From Irineochytrium annulatum (lineage: Eukaryota > Chytridiomycota > Chytridiomycetes > Chytridiales > Chytridiaceae), in the NCBI GenBank assembly GCA_027600665.1, contig JADGJL010001084.1:1-10356 (forward strand): DNA of 10,356 nt, read 5' to 3'. Positions 1 through 8,200 of this stretch are shown one piece after another. The position numbers were made by a program, and so were the translations under genes. Below the pieces are notes generated by a model. The model worked only from the letters and a program-made list of their open reading frames with translations, was not told the origin of the DNA and did no database searches. Position 1 is the first letter of the stretch. Each line of letters starts with the position of its first letter.

Positions 1-451
1 CCACTCTCCAATTATCACCATTTCTACGAGATCAGCACGCAGGTCAGTGTTAGAGCGAATTCCTGCTGTTACAACATCTGGCAATATCGCCATCGATACT
101 ATCGTGATTTCGGGCCCTCTTAATGGCACTTCATCTATGGAAGTTATGTGATATCTTGGGATTTATTGAATTGTCCTACATCTAGAGGATTCCGCCTTGT
201 AAAATCTCCCGACCGAACTAAATCTTCCACCACCCGTCAATCCAAGTTAATAATGGAAGATGTAACGGTAGCGACTAGGGTCGTATTTTTCTATATTCAA
301 GAAAAGGAGGTCATAAAGGTCGTTGCCAGGACTCATCATGTTCCTGAATTCATTTGTAACTCATCTCTCGGACGCTACGGAATTTTGACATTGGCACAAC
401 CCTATGACGGGTTCCCACAACCGGTTTGCCGAACGTCCCAAACAAAGGGAA

Positions 452-480
452 ACATTTGAGAGGATCTCACCCTCAAATGT
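452..480. repeat. Inverted repeat with 9-base perfect arms
   Basis: ACATTTGAG at 452-460 is the exact reverse complement of CTCAAATGT at 472-480. With one bulged A (461), GG at 462-463 can also pair with CC at 470-471, giving an 11-pair stem around a six-base loop. It ends 30 bases before a TATA box. It could be a dyad site for a dimeric regulator or a chance hairpin; nothing downstream is clearly transcribed. Confidence 0.5.
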
Positions 481-510
481 GTCGGTTAAGCCCACTTCAT
501 TTGGCCATAC

Positions 511-518
511 TATATAAA
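511..518 (+). promoter_or_regulatory. TATA box-like element (TATATAAA)
   Basis: A canonical TATATAAA sits at 511-518 on the plus strand. About 34 bases after it an ATG at 552 opens only a 16-codon frame (552-602), so no protein gene is identified for this promoter. The motif is unambiguous but its use is unproven; in AT-rich DNA such words also occur by chance. Confidence 0.25.
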
Positions 519-1208
519 GTAATCGACGTGTCAGCCCTTCTTCGACTAACTATGAGTATTCTCCAGTTTCTCCCCCGTCGGCGATCTGTTCAATCTTTGT
601 AGTACCAATTAGAACCTTATCAAGTCCTTCGACAATTAAGGCTTCTGGAACATAGAATTCACTTTTTGCCAATCATAAAACTTATATACGCAATGCCGAG
701 AATCCTTAACCGCGAATTTCCTCGGCCATGATCAACGTGGATTGTTTCGGGATACATTTCTCCCCAACAACAAACTGAAGTTGGCTCACAGGTAAGAACA
801 CACACATTGTTCGCACCACTATCTATGACGCTTTAGCTGAATATTCCATCACACTGCGGTTATCGAGAGTCAATGCAAGGTATTCTGAAGTTCGATAGGC
901 GATGTATATGTATATATATGGGCAGCCTGAGCGTGCGCTCATGGCTAGCGATTGGCCGAGGGAATGGACGTACTGTAACATTGACAGGGTTACATGCTTT
1001 AAAAGCTATAAAAGTCCTTCCATCAAGTTCGTCCATTTGCAGGCTCATCGAGACATTTGCCCGAAACCTAAAAAGAGTAGCTGAATGTTCGGATAATCTT
1101 GCTGTATTAACTCTTTTCCAAACCATCTTTCCCAAGGTAAGACTCCATTATTTTATGTATTCCCTTTGGTATGGTCTAAGGACCATCAGGTGTAATTATT
1201 ACTTTCGG

Positions 1209-1222
1209 TCACGTATACGTGA
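1209..1222. repeat. Perfect 14-base palindrome TCACGTATACGTGA
   Basis: TCACGTATACGTGA reads identically on both strands and contains two inverted CACGT half-sites. It resembles a binding site for a dimeric DNA-binding protein such as a bHLH or bZIP factor, but the CACGT units are not arranged as a standard CACGTG E-box. Function is unknown. Confidence 0.4.
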
Positions 1223-1841
1223 TATTGCGTTCCGCCTGACAGACCAAGACCACTATCACGGACTTGATCAATAGTGAAGCTGCAGTTTACCTGATTAACT
1301 CTCTCCTATACTTCTGAATGCCTGACCATAAAAACCGGGTGAATCCGATTTCCACCCAAATTACGAACATGATACAGGTAAGCATGTGGTGGGGAAGCAA
1401 TGGTGATAGTTGGGGGGAGAGGATGTATTGGCGGTCGTCACATTTGTAGCATGCTCTGCCTCTGGCTCTGATGCCATTGAGGGGATAGCCGTTAGATATT
1501 TACGTCGGATAGTGTCATTAGTAAGGTGGTGTCTTGGTCTTTTTCCATCCGCATTATTTCGGTATTTAGCCCCTCTCCGCCCCAGCAAGCCACGATATCG
1601 TCCGGCATCGATTCCGTTCCTCACTTCACTGCTACTTCCCATCGCGGCATTGTGTGCTTGCGCTGGCATCCTTTTTGCGGCTTGACGAGTCGACGAGATC
1701 GTAGCTGAACTCTGAACGTAATCAGCCGAGCCACCTCAACCACCCCCGCCTCGGTATCCTTTGCGCGATCTGCCTACTCAGTCTCCCCCACCTTTCCTTG
1801 CATGCGGCAGCCAACCTGCAATCCCCCAACATCTGGACTCC

Positions 1842-2166
1842 ATGACTGTTGCAGCAATCCCGCGACTCCGACGGTCCTCGTCGCCTCAGTGCGGCCACCA
1901 GCGCGACAGGCGTGACAGAGGCGTCTCCTCCATCGACCCCATTGACTCCTCCGACGCCGAGTGGTTGAACGACGACGTCCCGTCCAGGAAGGCCCCGAGG
2001 CACGCCTCTCTCTTCCGGTGGAACATCTCTCCGCCCGCCACTTCAACGCCGTGCGCCAACACCGCCGGGCCCGTCGTCGCCGAGAAGCGGTTCTCGACCG
2101 GCTCGGCTGGGGTCGCCACCACAGCCGCCGGGATGGGGCTGAGGACGCCACGCCGGCAAGGTCAAG
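1842..2166 (+). CDS. Possible first coding exon of the CUE-domain gene (or spliced 5' leader)
   Basis: A frame starting at ATG 1842 stays open to a stop at 2172-2174. Of the local plus-strand frames it has the least arginine-rich, most gene-like composition (Ser/Pro/Ala/Thr, with a DPIDSSDAEWLNDD acidic patch), and it resembles the low-complexity start of the CUE protein. Splicing after 2166 (AAG|GTTGGT) or after 2160 (AAG|GTCAAG) to the strong acceptor TTTTGCAG ending at 2219 joins it in phase 1 to the main frame, giving 948 or 946 residues in total. Against this, both donors are weak and the ATG at 2234 has excellent start context (GCCATGG). The stretch may therefore be 5' untranslated sequence. 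Confidence 0.4.
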
Positions 2167-2219
2167 GTTGGTAGCTGGCTGGTATTCAAGCCATTATTGA
2201 CAGAGTACTACTTTTGCAG
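2167..2219 (+). other. Candidate intron before the CUE frame
   Basis: The 3' end is a good fungal acceptor: a pyrimidine tract followed by TTTTGCAG, with a possible branch-like TTGAC at about 2198. The donor is uncertain. GTTGGT at 2167 gives 53 bases and GTCAAG at 2161 gives 59 bases, close to the 59 and 60 of the FAS1 gene introns. Both preserve the reading frame into 2220 onward. GTAGCT at 2171 would not preserve it and would suit only an untranslated leader. Confidence 0.4.
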
Positions 2220-2233
2220 CCCTTGCCGCTGCC

Positions 2234-4741
2234 ATGGCATCGTCAGCGCCAACAGGCCCCGCGACAGCCCCAGCTGCATCCCCGGCGCTCCCGCGATACT
2301 CCCAGGGGGGATCCCGGCCGCAACTTCTCCCCTCCGCCGACTCTATCACCGGCTCGCCGATCAGGTCGTCGCTGGACTCAATGCATTCCCCGCGCCCGAC
2401 ATCGCCGAGCGCCCGGCCGAGGTCCTTCTTCCAGCGCCTCATGTCCTCCAGCTCGCCGATTCTGGCTAGCCCCGGTGCTTCCCTGCCATCGCCTCAGGCT
2501 CAGCAGCAGTCTCCGCGGCAACCAGGGAAGAAACGGTCGATGCCCTCCATGGCGCCCTCCAACGGGATGCACACCCGCTCCAAGTCGGCTGGGAACATCT
2601 TCGCCCTCCCGTCGGACGTCAGTTGTAACGACGGAGGCGTTCCTCCCGTGCTCACGCTTGAGCAAATGACTCAATGGACTGACCAGCTGCTCGCCCTATT
2701 CCCTGGTTACTCTAGGCAGGATGTCCTGAAGGATCTGGAGGAGACTAAGTCGATCCATCTCACAACGAACCGGATCCTGGACGGGAAGCTACGGCCGCAC
2801 CCCGCCATGCCGTCACCCACACCTTCGCCCACACCCTCGTCCAGGCCCAAACTTTCGGACGCCATACTTTGGGAGAGGGCATCTGACGTCACGCCGTGGG
2901 AGACCGCCTGCCTCCCTAGAGATTTGAAGGAGAAACGGCAGGCATCTGCCACGACGGCCTTACCATTAGTCAAGCCCAAAGCCCCGCATCCCTCCAACAT
3001 CATCACCGCAAAACCCGGCCCAAAGTCCGAAACGCCCGAACCCGAAGGCCCAAGCTCCATACCCGCCGCCGCGATGACCTCCTCGCTACCCACCGAAGAC
3101 GAAGACGACGCCACGTGGTACCCTACCCCATCTTCCTTCAGCTCTGCCTCACCCATCCCCATCGTCGTTCGCCGCATGCGCCGATCCGTCCACCGCGTCA
3201 ACTCGGGCATCAGGAACAATACCCGAAGGCAGGACTACAGCCATCTCCTGAAGCGGTTGGACTCGTTCAGCTCCGTGTACAGCGTCGGGGCCGAAGAGGA
3301 GAGCGTCGATAATGAGACAGCAGCGTCAGAGGAGACGGACAACGTGAACCGGTTGCGTCAGCGCGGCGCGGATGGGAGGTTCAAGGCGGGGCGCTCGAGG
3401 ACGGGGGATAACGTCGCACGGTCGTTTTCCACGTCTTCCGCCTCGTCCGAATCATCGAGCTCGGGCTTCTCCTTCACTTTGAACGGCGAAGATCGCGTCG
3501 CGCCTGTACCCATGGTGCTCGAGCCCTTAGAAGACGCGATCCAGCTCTCCGCAACCACAGTCCCCTACGTCGTCCGCCGCAAACTCCCGCCCACACCACA
3601 AATGCCATCCATCGCGACCGTGGTGACGGCCGCGACTATCGGTCGGCGGATGACGAGGCGCGTCAAGACCGTTAAAGGCCGGAGAAGACCCGCGAGGGAG
3701 GTGCTGCTGGAGACGTACGCGGAACTCGTGTCGGAATTGGGCGAGCTGCTGCCGGGGACGAGCGGAGGGTCGAGGAGGGAGGATTTGAGGCGAAGCACGG
3801 TGATGAATATGGAGACGCTATTGGAGGAGTGGAGGGTTAGGGAAGAGGCTAAGGCGACAAAGCCCGTGTCGGCCGTTGAGGAGGAGGTTGCGGAGGCGCA
3901 GGAGGGAGTAAAGGGGCAGCCAATAGGTGAAGCGGTCATCACATTTGAGCTGCAGATGCCGAATCCCAGCGACGTTGCGTGTAGTGGTACACCGACACCG
4001 GCGACCGATGATGTAGCGGATGACGCAGTCGAGGAGGAAGGGACCATCATCGAGGAATACTTAATAGACCACTGGGTCCCCTACCGCACCTCTCCGCGGC
4101 GACGCACCACCGTACGGACTACACCGCCACCCCGCGAGGACTCGGTAGACGGCGCCACCATCCCGATCTACGCCATGTACGCGTCAGACGGCGATGAGGC
4201 TGCGCCCTGCGATGAGGCAGAGGACCACGATATTTTAAAGCCTCACCTGTTGATGCTGCCGCGGAGCGACGGTCGGCGTGGCTCGGATGAGACCGTTATG
4301 GGACCGACGAGCGACGGCGTCCGACGCGGATCGGAGGCGACGGTATGTCCTACCCCGGCCGACGTGGAACAAGGCGGAGCGGTTCCAGGACCCGTGATAG
4401 ACTTTACCCGCTTCGCCAAAGCATCGGACGATGATAGCGACGACGACGACGAGGAAGAGGAAGGTCGGATGGTGGTAAGCAAAGTCCGGAGGGTCGTGAC
4501 GATCAAGAAGGGGGAGCCGGCTAAAGTCAAGGTCGAGATCTCGATCGTCGGGGACAAAGGGACGGAGGAAACCGCTGACGAGGGATTCGGTTCGCCGGTG
4601 GATATGGACGAGATGGTGGATGTGGACTTGAATGAGGTCGTTGTACCGGATGAGAAGGTGGAGAGCGGGAATATGAGGGTGATGGTGTCCGGCGGGGCGC
4701 TCTCGCACAGGTTGGGGAGACTATTTGGGCTGATGGGATGA
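2234..4741 (+). CDS. CUE-domain (ubiquitin-binding) protein, otherwise disordered
   Basis: This 835-residue protein has one recognisable domain, a CUE fold at residues about 143-186. It shows LFP (155-157) in the place of the family's MFP, then DVLKDLEETKSIHLTTNRIL ending in DGKL. This pattern is closest to the CUE of gp78/AMFR and Cue1, where the FP and terminal hydrophobic residues contact the Ile44 patch of ubiquitin. Unlike those ER proteins it has no RING and no membrane segment, so a soluble ubiquitin-binding adaptor is the likeliest role (inference). The rest is low complexity: Ser/Pro-rich residues 1-130, basic RRMRRS and RRGS sites resembling PKA targets, a possible amphipathic helix at 485-508, and an acidic run at 732-743. 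ATG 2234 has strong start context. An upstream exon (1842-2166) may extend it. It converges on the FAS1 gene. Confidence 0.88.
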   Translation: MASSAPTGPATAPAASPALPRYSQGGSRPQLLPSADSITGSPIRSSLDSMHSPRPTSPSARPRSFFQRLMSSSSPILASPGASLPSPQAQQQSPRQPGKKRSMPSMAPSNGMHTRSKSAGNIFALPSDVSCNDGGVPPVLTLEQMTQWTDQLLALFPGYSRQDVLKDLEETKSIHLTTNRILDGKLRPHPAMPSPTPSPTPSSRPKLSDAILWERASDVTPWETACLPRDLKEKRQASATTALPLVKPKAPHPSNIITAKPGPKSETPEPEGPSSIPAAAMTSSLPTEDEDDATWYPTPSSFSSASPIPIVVRRMRRSVHRVNSGIRNNTRRQDYSHLLKRLDSFSSVYSVGAEEESVDNETAASEETDNVNRLRQRGADGRFKAGRSRTGDNVARSFSTSSASSESSSSGFSFTLNGEDRVAPVPMVLEPLEDAIQLSATTVPYVVRRKLPPTPQMPSIATVVTAATIGRRMTRRVKTVKGRRRPAREVLLETYAELVSELGELLPGTSGGSRREDLRRSTVMNMETLLEEWRVREEAKATKPVSAVEEEVAEAQEGVKGQPIGEAVITFELQMPNPSDVACSGTPTPATDDVADDAVEEEGTIIEEYLIDHWVPYRTSPRRRTTVRTTPPPREDSVDGATIPIYAMYASDGDEAAPCDEAEDHDILKPHLLMLPRSDGRRGSDETVMGPTSDGVRRGSEATVCPTPADVEQGGAVPGPVIDFTRFAKASDDDSDDDDEEEEGRMVVSKVRRVVTIKKGEPAKVKVEISIVGDKGTEETADEGFGSPVDMDEMVDVDLNEVVVPDEKVESGNMRVMVSGGALSHRLGRLFGLMG
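2660..2791 (+). other. CUE domain coding segment
   Basis: Residues 143-186 of the 835-residue protein. Visible hallmarks are the hydrophobic helix ending in LFP (155-157), the helix-2 pattern DVLKDL (163-168), a T-K-S turn, and the helix-3 pattern LTTNRILDG (176-184). The D-L-x-x-T-x-S-x-x-x-T-T-x-x-I-L-x-G spacing matches the gp78/Cue1/AUP1 branch better than the Vps9 branch. Assigned from family knowledge, without a profile search. Confidence 0.8.
4265..4354 (+). repeat. Tandem 15-residue duplication inside the CUE protein
   Basis: Residues 678-692 (SDGRRGSDETVMGPT) are followed immediately by 693-707 (SDGVRRGSEATVCPT). They match with one offset residue on each side. Each unit contains RRGS, a classic basophilic kinase site, so the duplication doubles a possible phosphosite. 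The codons have diverged, so it is not a fresh duplication. Confidence 0.6.
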
Positions 4742-5261
4742 GAGCTATCTTTCGTTTATTTTAGCAATGGCGATGTAACCTTCTGATGGCTGCATTGTGA
4801 TTTACGTTACCCAATCCTTGATAGGCTCTCCATGAGTCTCTTTATAATTATTCGTATTGTGAAATATTCTACTATCGGCGTACAAGATATTTGTAGTGTG
4901 TCACCTCTTTAACAAGTGATTGCAATCAATATATGTCAATTTCTTCTGCGGACATCCATAGGTCTCATGTAAAGTTTATTTGTATGCCTATCATTTATGG
5001 ATTCTACGATGAAGAACAAGGCAATAATTGTCACTCGCGATTCAGCAAAATAAGAAGCTGATTGTAAACATAAATACGCAAAAAAACGATATCAGTATCA
5101 GACTGATCACTCAAGCTTCCAGTAAAGATCAAGAGGGAGCACGGATATCACAGCAACGGTGCACTGCGCCCGCATATCAAGAAAATGGCAACGGTATTCT
5201 AACGGCGACAAACGAACAGTAACAGCAACAAGGAAATAGTGAACTTGTCCGACGCCATAGA
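4742..5261. other. Spacer between convergent genes (3' regions of both)
   Basis: These 520 bases lie between two facing stop codons and are AT-rich, as expected for two 3' untranslated regions. The frames in it are short and lack support; one from 5028 to 5222 would need a TTG start and is Gln/Asn/Lys-rich by composition only. A minus-strand AATAAA word is at 4975-4980. No RNA gene is visible. Confidence 0.7.
4975..4980 (-). terminator. Possible polyadenylation signal (AATAAA) for the FAS1 gene
   Basis: TTTATT on the plus strand reads AATAAA on the minus strand, about 280 bases beyond the stop of the FAS1 gene. The distance is plausible for a 3' untranslated region but long. A similar TTTATT at 4755-4760 lies close to the stop of the opposite gene, so single matches in such DNA are weak evidence. 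Confidence 0.25.
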
Positions 5262-8200
5262 TTAAACCGCAGGCGGAGCTGGCATCGTAAACTCCTCGTC
5301 CTCCTCCTCCCTCGCCGCCGCCTCTTCCTCACCCCCAACCAAAAACGCCAACGCACTCCCGCCAACCTCTGCCGGCACGGGCACAGGCACAGGCGACGTT
5401 GCAGCCACCGCTATCGCGGCGCTCGCCTCCATCCTCGCGTCCTCCTCCTCCAAAATCTCCGCGCTGAGCACCAGCTCCGTCCTCCTGCTCCGCCGCCTCT
5501 CGACCGTCGGCGCCGTCGTCGTGATGGCCGGCGCGCTCAATCCTAGCCCCAAACCGACCAGCGCAGTGCCTCCCCCGTTGATATCGTCGCCCGACCTCGA
5601 TCGCGACGTCCGCGAGGACGCGGACCCCTGCCTGCGCGCCATCATGGGCGGGAGCGGCGGGCTCGGGGGTGACGCGCGCGTCGGGCCCGCGTGGTTCGAC
5701 ATCGGCTGCGGGGACGTCGACAGCGGTGTGTTGTACGACGTTGGGGGTGAGGCGCCAGGGTTGGCCCACCACGCGACTCCCGACGTTCTCGCAGACCCGC
5801 TGATGCGCCGGATGTCGACGGGGCTGGACGTCGCCGTCGCGTGCCCGTGCCCACCAGGTATATCGGTGAAATACGACGCGGCGGACCCGCTGAGGCGGTT
5901 CGACGACTTCCGGCGGGGGTCGGACGGCATGGCTGGCGGTGGCGGTGTGCCCGGATGCATGGGCGGAACGGGTGGCGGTGGAGGGCTCGAGGAGAAGTTT
6001 TCGAGGTCCTCCGAGCCGGACCACCATGACCGCCGCTGGGACTCACGTCGGGCCTGGGCCTCGGCGACGGCCGGGTCCGCAACGGGGTTGGCCGAGACGC
6101 CGGTGTTGGACCACCAGGAGTTGCGGACGCTCTCGCGACGTTGTTCCTTGGGGTCCAAGATCGCGGGCGAGGTGAGTGACGACGCCGTGCTGAGGCGCTT
6201 TGCGTTGGCAGCGGCGGCGCTGCTGATGCTGGAGCGCGGGTTGGCGCCAGGGGATGCAAGCCCGGGTGTTTTGCCAATGCCGTAAAAGTCGTCCGTCTCG
6301 GATATGCCCGAGAACCACGACTTTCGATCCTGCTCCCGCTTCCTCTGGGCTTCGGCGACGGCCGGGTCCGCAATTGGCGTCGCGGACACGCCCGTGTTGC
6401 TCCACCACGAGTTCCGGACGTTCTCCTTCTTCTGCTGCGTCGGGTCCGTTACTGGCAACGAGGGGCTCGACGGTGGTGCACCGGCTGACGTCGTCGAGGC
6501 GATCGTGTGCGTCGACTTGCGCTTGTCCGCTGCTGCCGACGCGGGGGTGGATCGTCGCTTGTTCTGAGGGCTGTCCGTAGCGGACTCGACCGATAGAGAC
6601 GCCTGGCTTCCGCGGCGCTGGTCGCCGCTATACCGCGGTAGCGGTGTTGGGGGGTTAGAGGATCTTCCAGCGGAAGAAGAATCCTTCGAGTTGCGCCGAG
6701 ACTCGCGGTCGGACCACTGAGATCGGCGGAACTCAATTATGCGCTCGCGCTCCGTCTTGGCCTGCTGCGACGACGGGCGCGCCTTCTTCCCATCGTCAGG
6801 AACCTTGCCGTCAACGGCCGCAACGACCTCGTCTTCCTCATCATCCTCATCCTCTTCGTCGTCGTCGTCCTCGTCCTCCTCTTCCTCATCCTCCACCTCC
6901 ACCCCGCCATCCGCAAACTTAACGCTGACTCTCTTACTGTCCACCTGCCTCATGTCCGCCGAGTCCACCTCGTTGACGGCGCCAGCCGACGCGGCTGCCT
7001 CCTCCTCCTCCTTCCTGATCCTCGCCAGCTCCCTCTGATGCTTAACAATCCTCCTCCGTCGCCTGATCAAGCAGAACAGCCCCGCAAGGATGCAGACGAC
7101 GACGATTCCGCCCAACACGCAGCCGACCACGGCCCCGATGGGGAAGTCGTGGCCGTACTCATCCGGTGTCGAGACACCGGGGGCGATGGTGGGCGCCGTG
7201 TATCCCTGCGGGTAGATCTGCGTCGGGGCCGGAAGTGGTAAGTTCAGTCCGGTGAGGTTCGGCATGAGGAAGGAGTCGACGACGTGGATGACGCCAGCGT
7301 CGAAGAGGATATCGGGCTGGAGGATGCGGATGGCCGTGGTGGAGACGGACGAGGTCGCGAAGGTGAGCGAGCCGGGGCTGACGAGCGTCATGTTGAGCCC
7401 GGATGCGTACGTCTGGAGGGACGCGAGGGCCGGCAGGGTGGTGAGATTAGATGAGAACCAGAGACCCGGGAGAATGTGGTACTCGGCCACGGCTGAGCCG
7501 GCGTTCGTCTGGTTGGCGTCAGGGTTCTGTTGCGCGAAGGCCTGGAGGCCAGCGTCGGAGGGTACAAGGATGGTGATGCTCTGCAGCGAAGCCAGCGGTG
7601 TGGAGATGCCGGACTGCGAGATCCACGACGGGTATTGAGTCAGACCGAGGTTGGTCTTGACGGTTTTCAGGACGGTGGAGGGGGGGACGAGAAGCTGGTC
7701 GATGACATAAATCACGGCTGCAAAAACAAACGTTAGCTTGCCGCCGAGAATCATGTTAAACTGCGTCAGCGCTCACCGTTGGAAGCCAGGACGGCACTGA
7801 CAATGTTTGCCGTTACGCTCCCCGTCGTGATTGCCACGTTAAACGCGCCGGCCGTGGCACCCCCTGCAGAAGCCGTCTTCTCCAAGAAGATGAGCGACTG
7901 GTTCCTCCCAAACCCAACGTTGTCATAACCAGGCCCAGGCTTCGACAGCGCGGTCTGAACCACGGTCCCATTCGCCGGCAAGGGCAGCGACAGCATTGTC
8001 CCAACGATGACATGGTAAGACATGTACACGGCCGTCGCGTCTGGGCCCTGCGTGAGTGCCACGGTGCTGGCGACCGAGGCCGACGAAAGCGCGGCGTCCG
8101 TGAAGGCCAGCACCGTGATCGGTGTCGCGTCGGATCCGTTCAGCATGGCGGCCAGGCCGGCGGGCAGGAACGGGTTGTTCCGGATGAGGGAGTAGAATGA

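Larger units (their letters stand above)
1..1841. other. AT-richer spacer without a convincing gene
   Basis: This 1.8 kb stretch is visibly less GC-rich than the genes to its right, up to about position 1690. Its open frames are about 130 codons or fewer, overlap on both strands, mostly lack an ATG where they would need one, and match no family I recognise. It holds an inverted repeat (452-480), a TATA box (511-518), a second TATA-like word (1006-1014), a small hairpin (1171-1186), a 14-base palindrome (1209-1222), and donor-like words near 43, 794, 1137 and 1378. From about 1690 it becomes GC- and pyrimidine-rich, as expected near the start of the CUE gene. I see no tRNA, rRNA or transposase. 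Confidence 0.6.

Noticed and set aside
2..151. Open frame of 49 codons at the left edge, possibly the end of a gene
   Set aside because: It is short, has no recognisable domain and runs through a strong donor-like word at 43. Open length of this size is common by chance.
148..459. 103-codon plus-strand frame
   Set aside because: It starts at GTG, lies in AT-rich DNA, and shows no family resemblance or coding bias.
860..1274. Overlapping frames on both strands (133 and 91 codons)
   Set aside because: Neither resembles a family. The plus frame crosses an intron-like unit (1137-1189) whose splicing in frame leads at once to a stop.
1410..1685. Plus-strand frame with hydrophobic stretches, like a membrane protein
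   Set aside because: It needs a TTG start and overlaps a similar-length minus-strand frame; hydrophobicity comes from T-rich codons in the DNA composition.
5028..5222. 64-codon frame in the convergent spacer
   Set aside because: It has a TTG start, Gln/Asn/Lys composition typical of AT-rich 3' regions, and no similarity.
5521..6285. 254-codon plus-strand frame opposite the FAS1 gene
   Set aside because: It is antisense to the repetitive GC-rich tail, Gly/Asp/Arg-rich by composition, and mirrors codon bias of the real gene.
7718..7754. ATG 7754 as the start of an 830-residue protein
   Set aside because: It lies inside intron 2. Splicing restores the FAS1 H2 motif and joins the signal segment and FAS1 domain 1.
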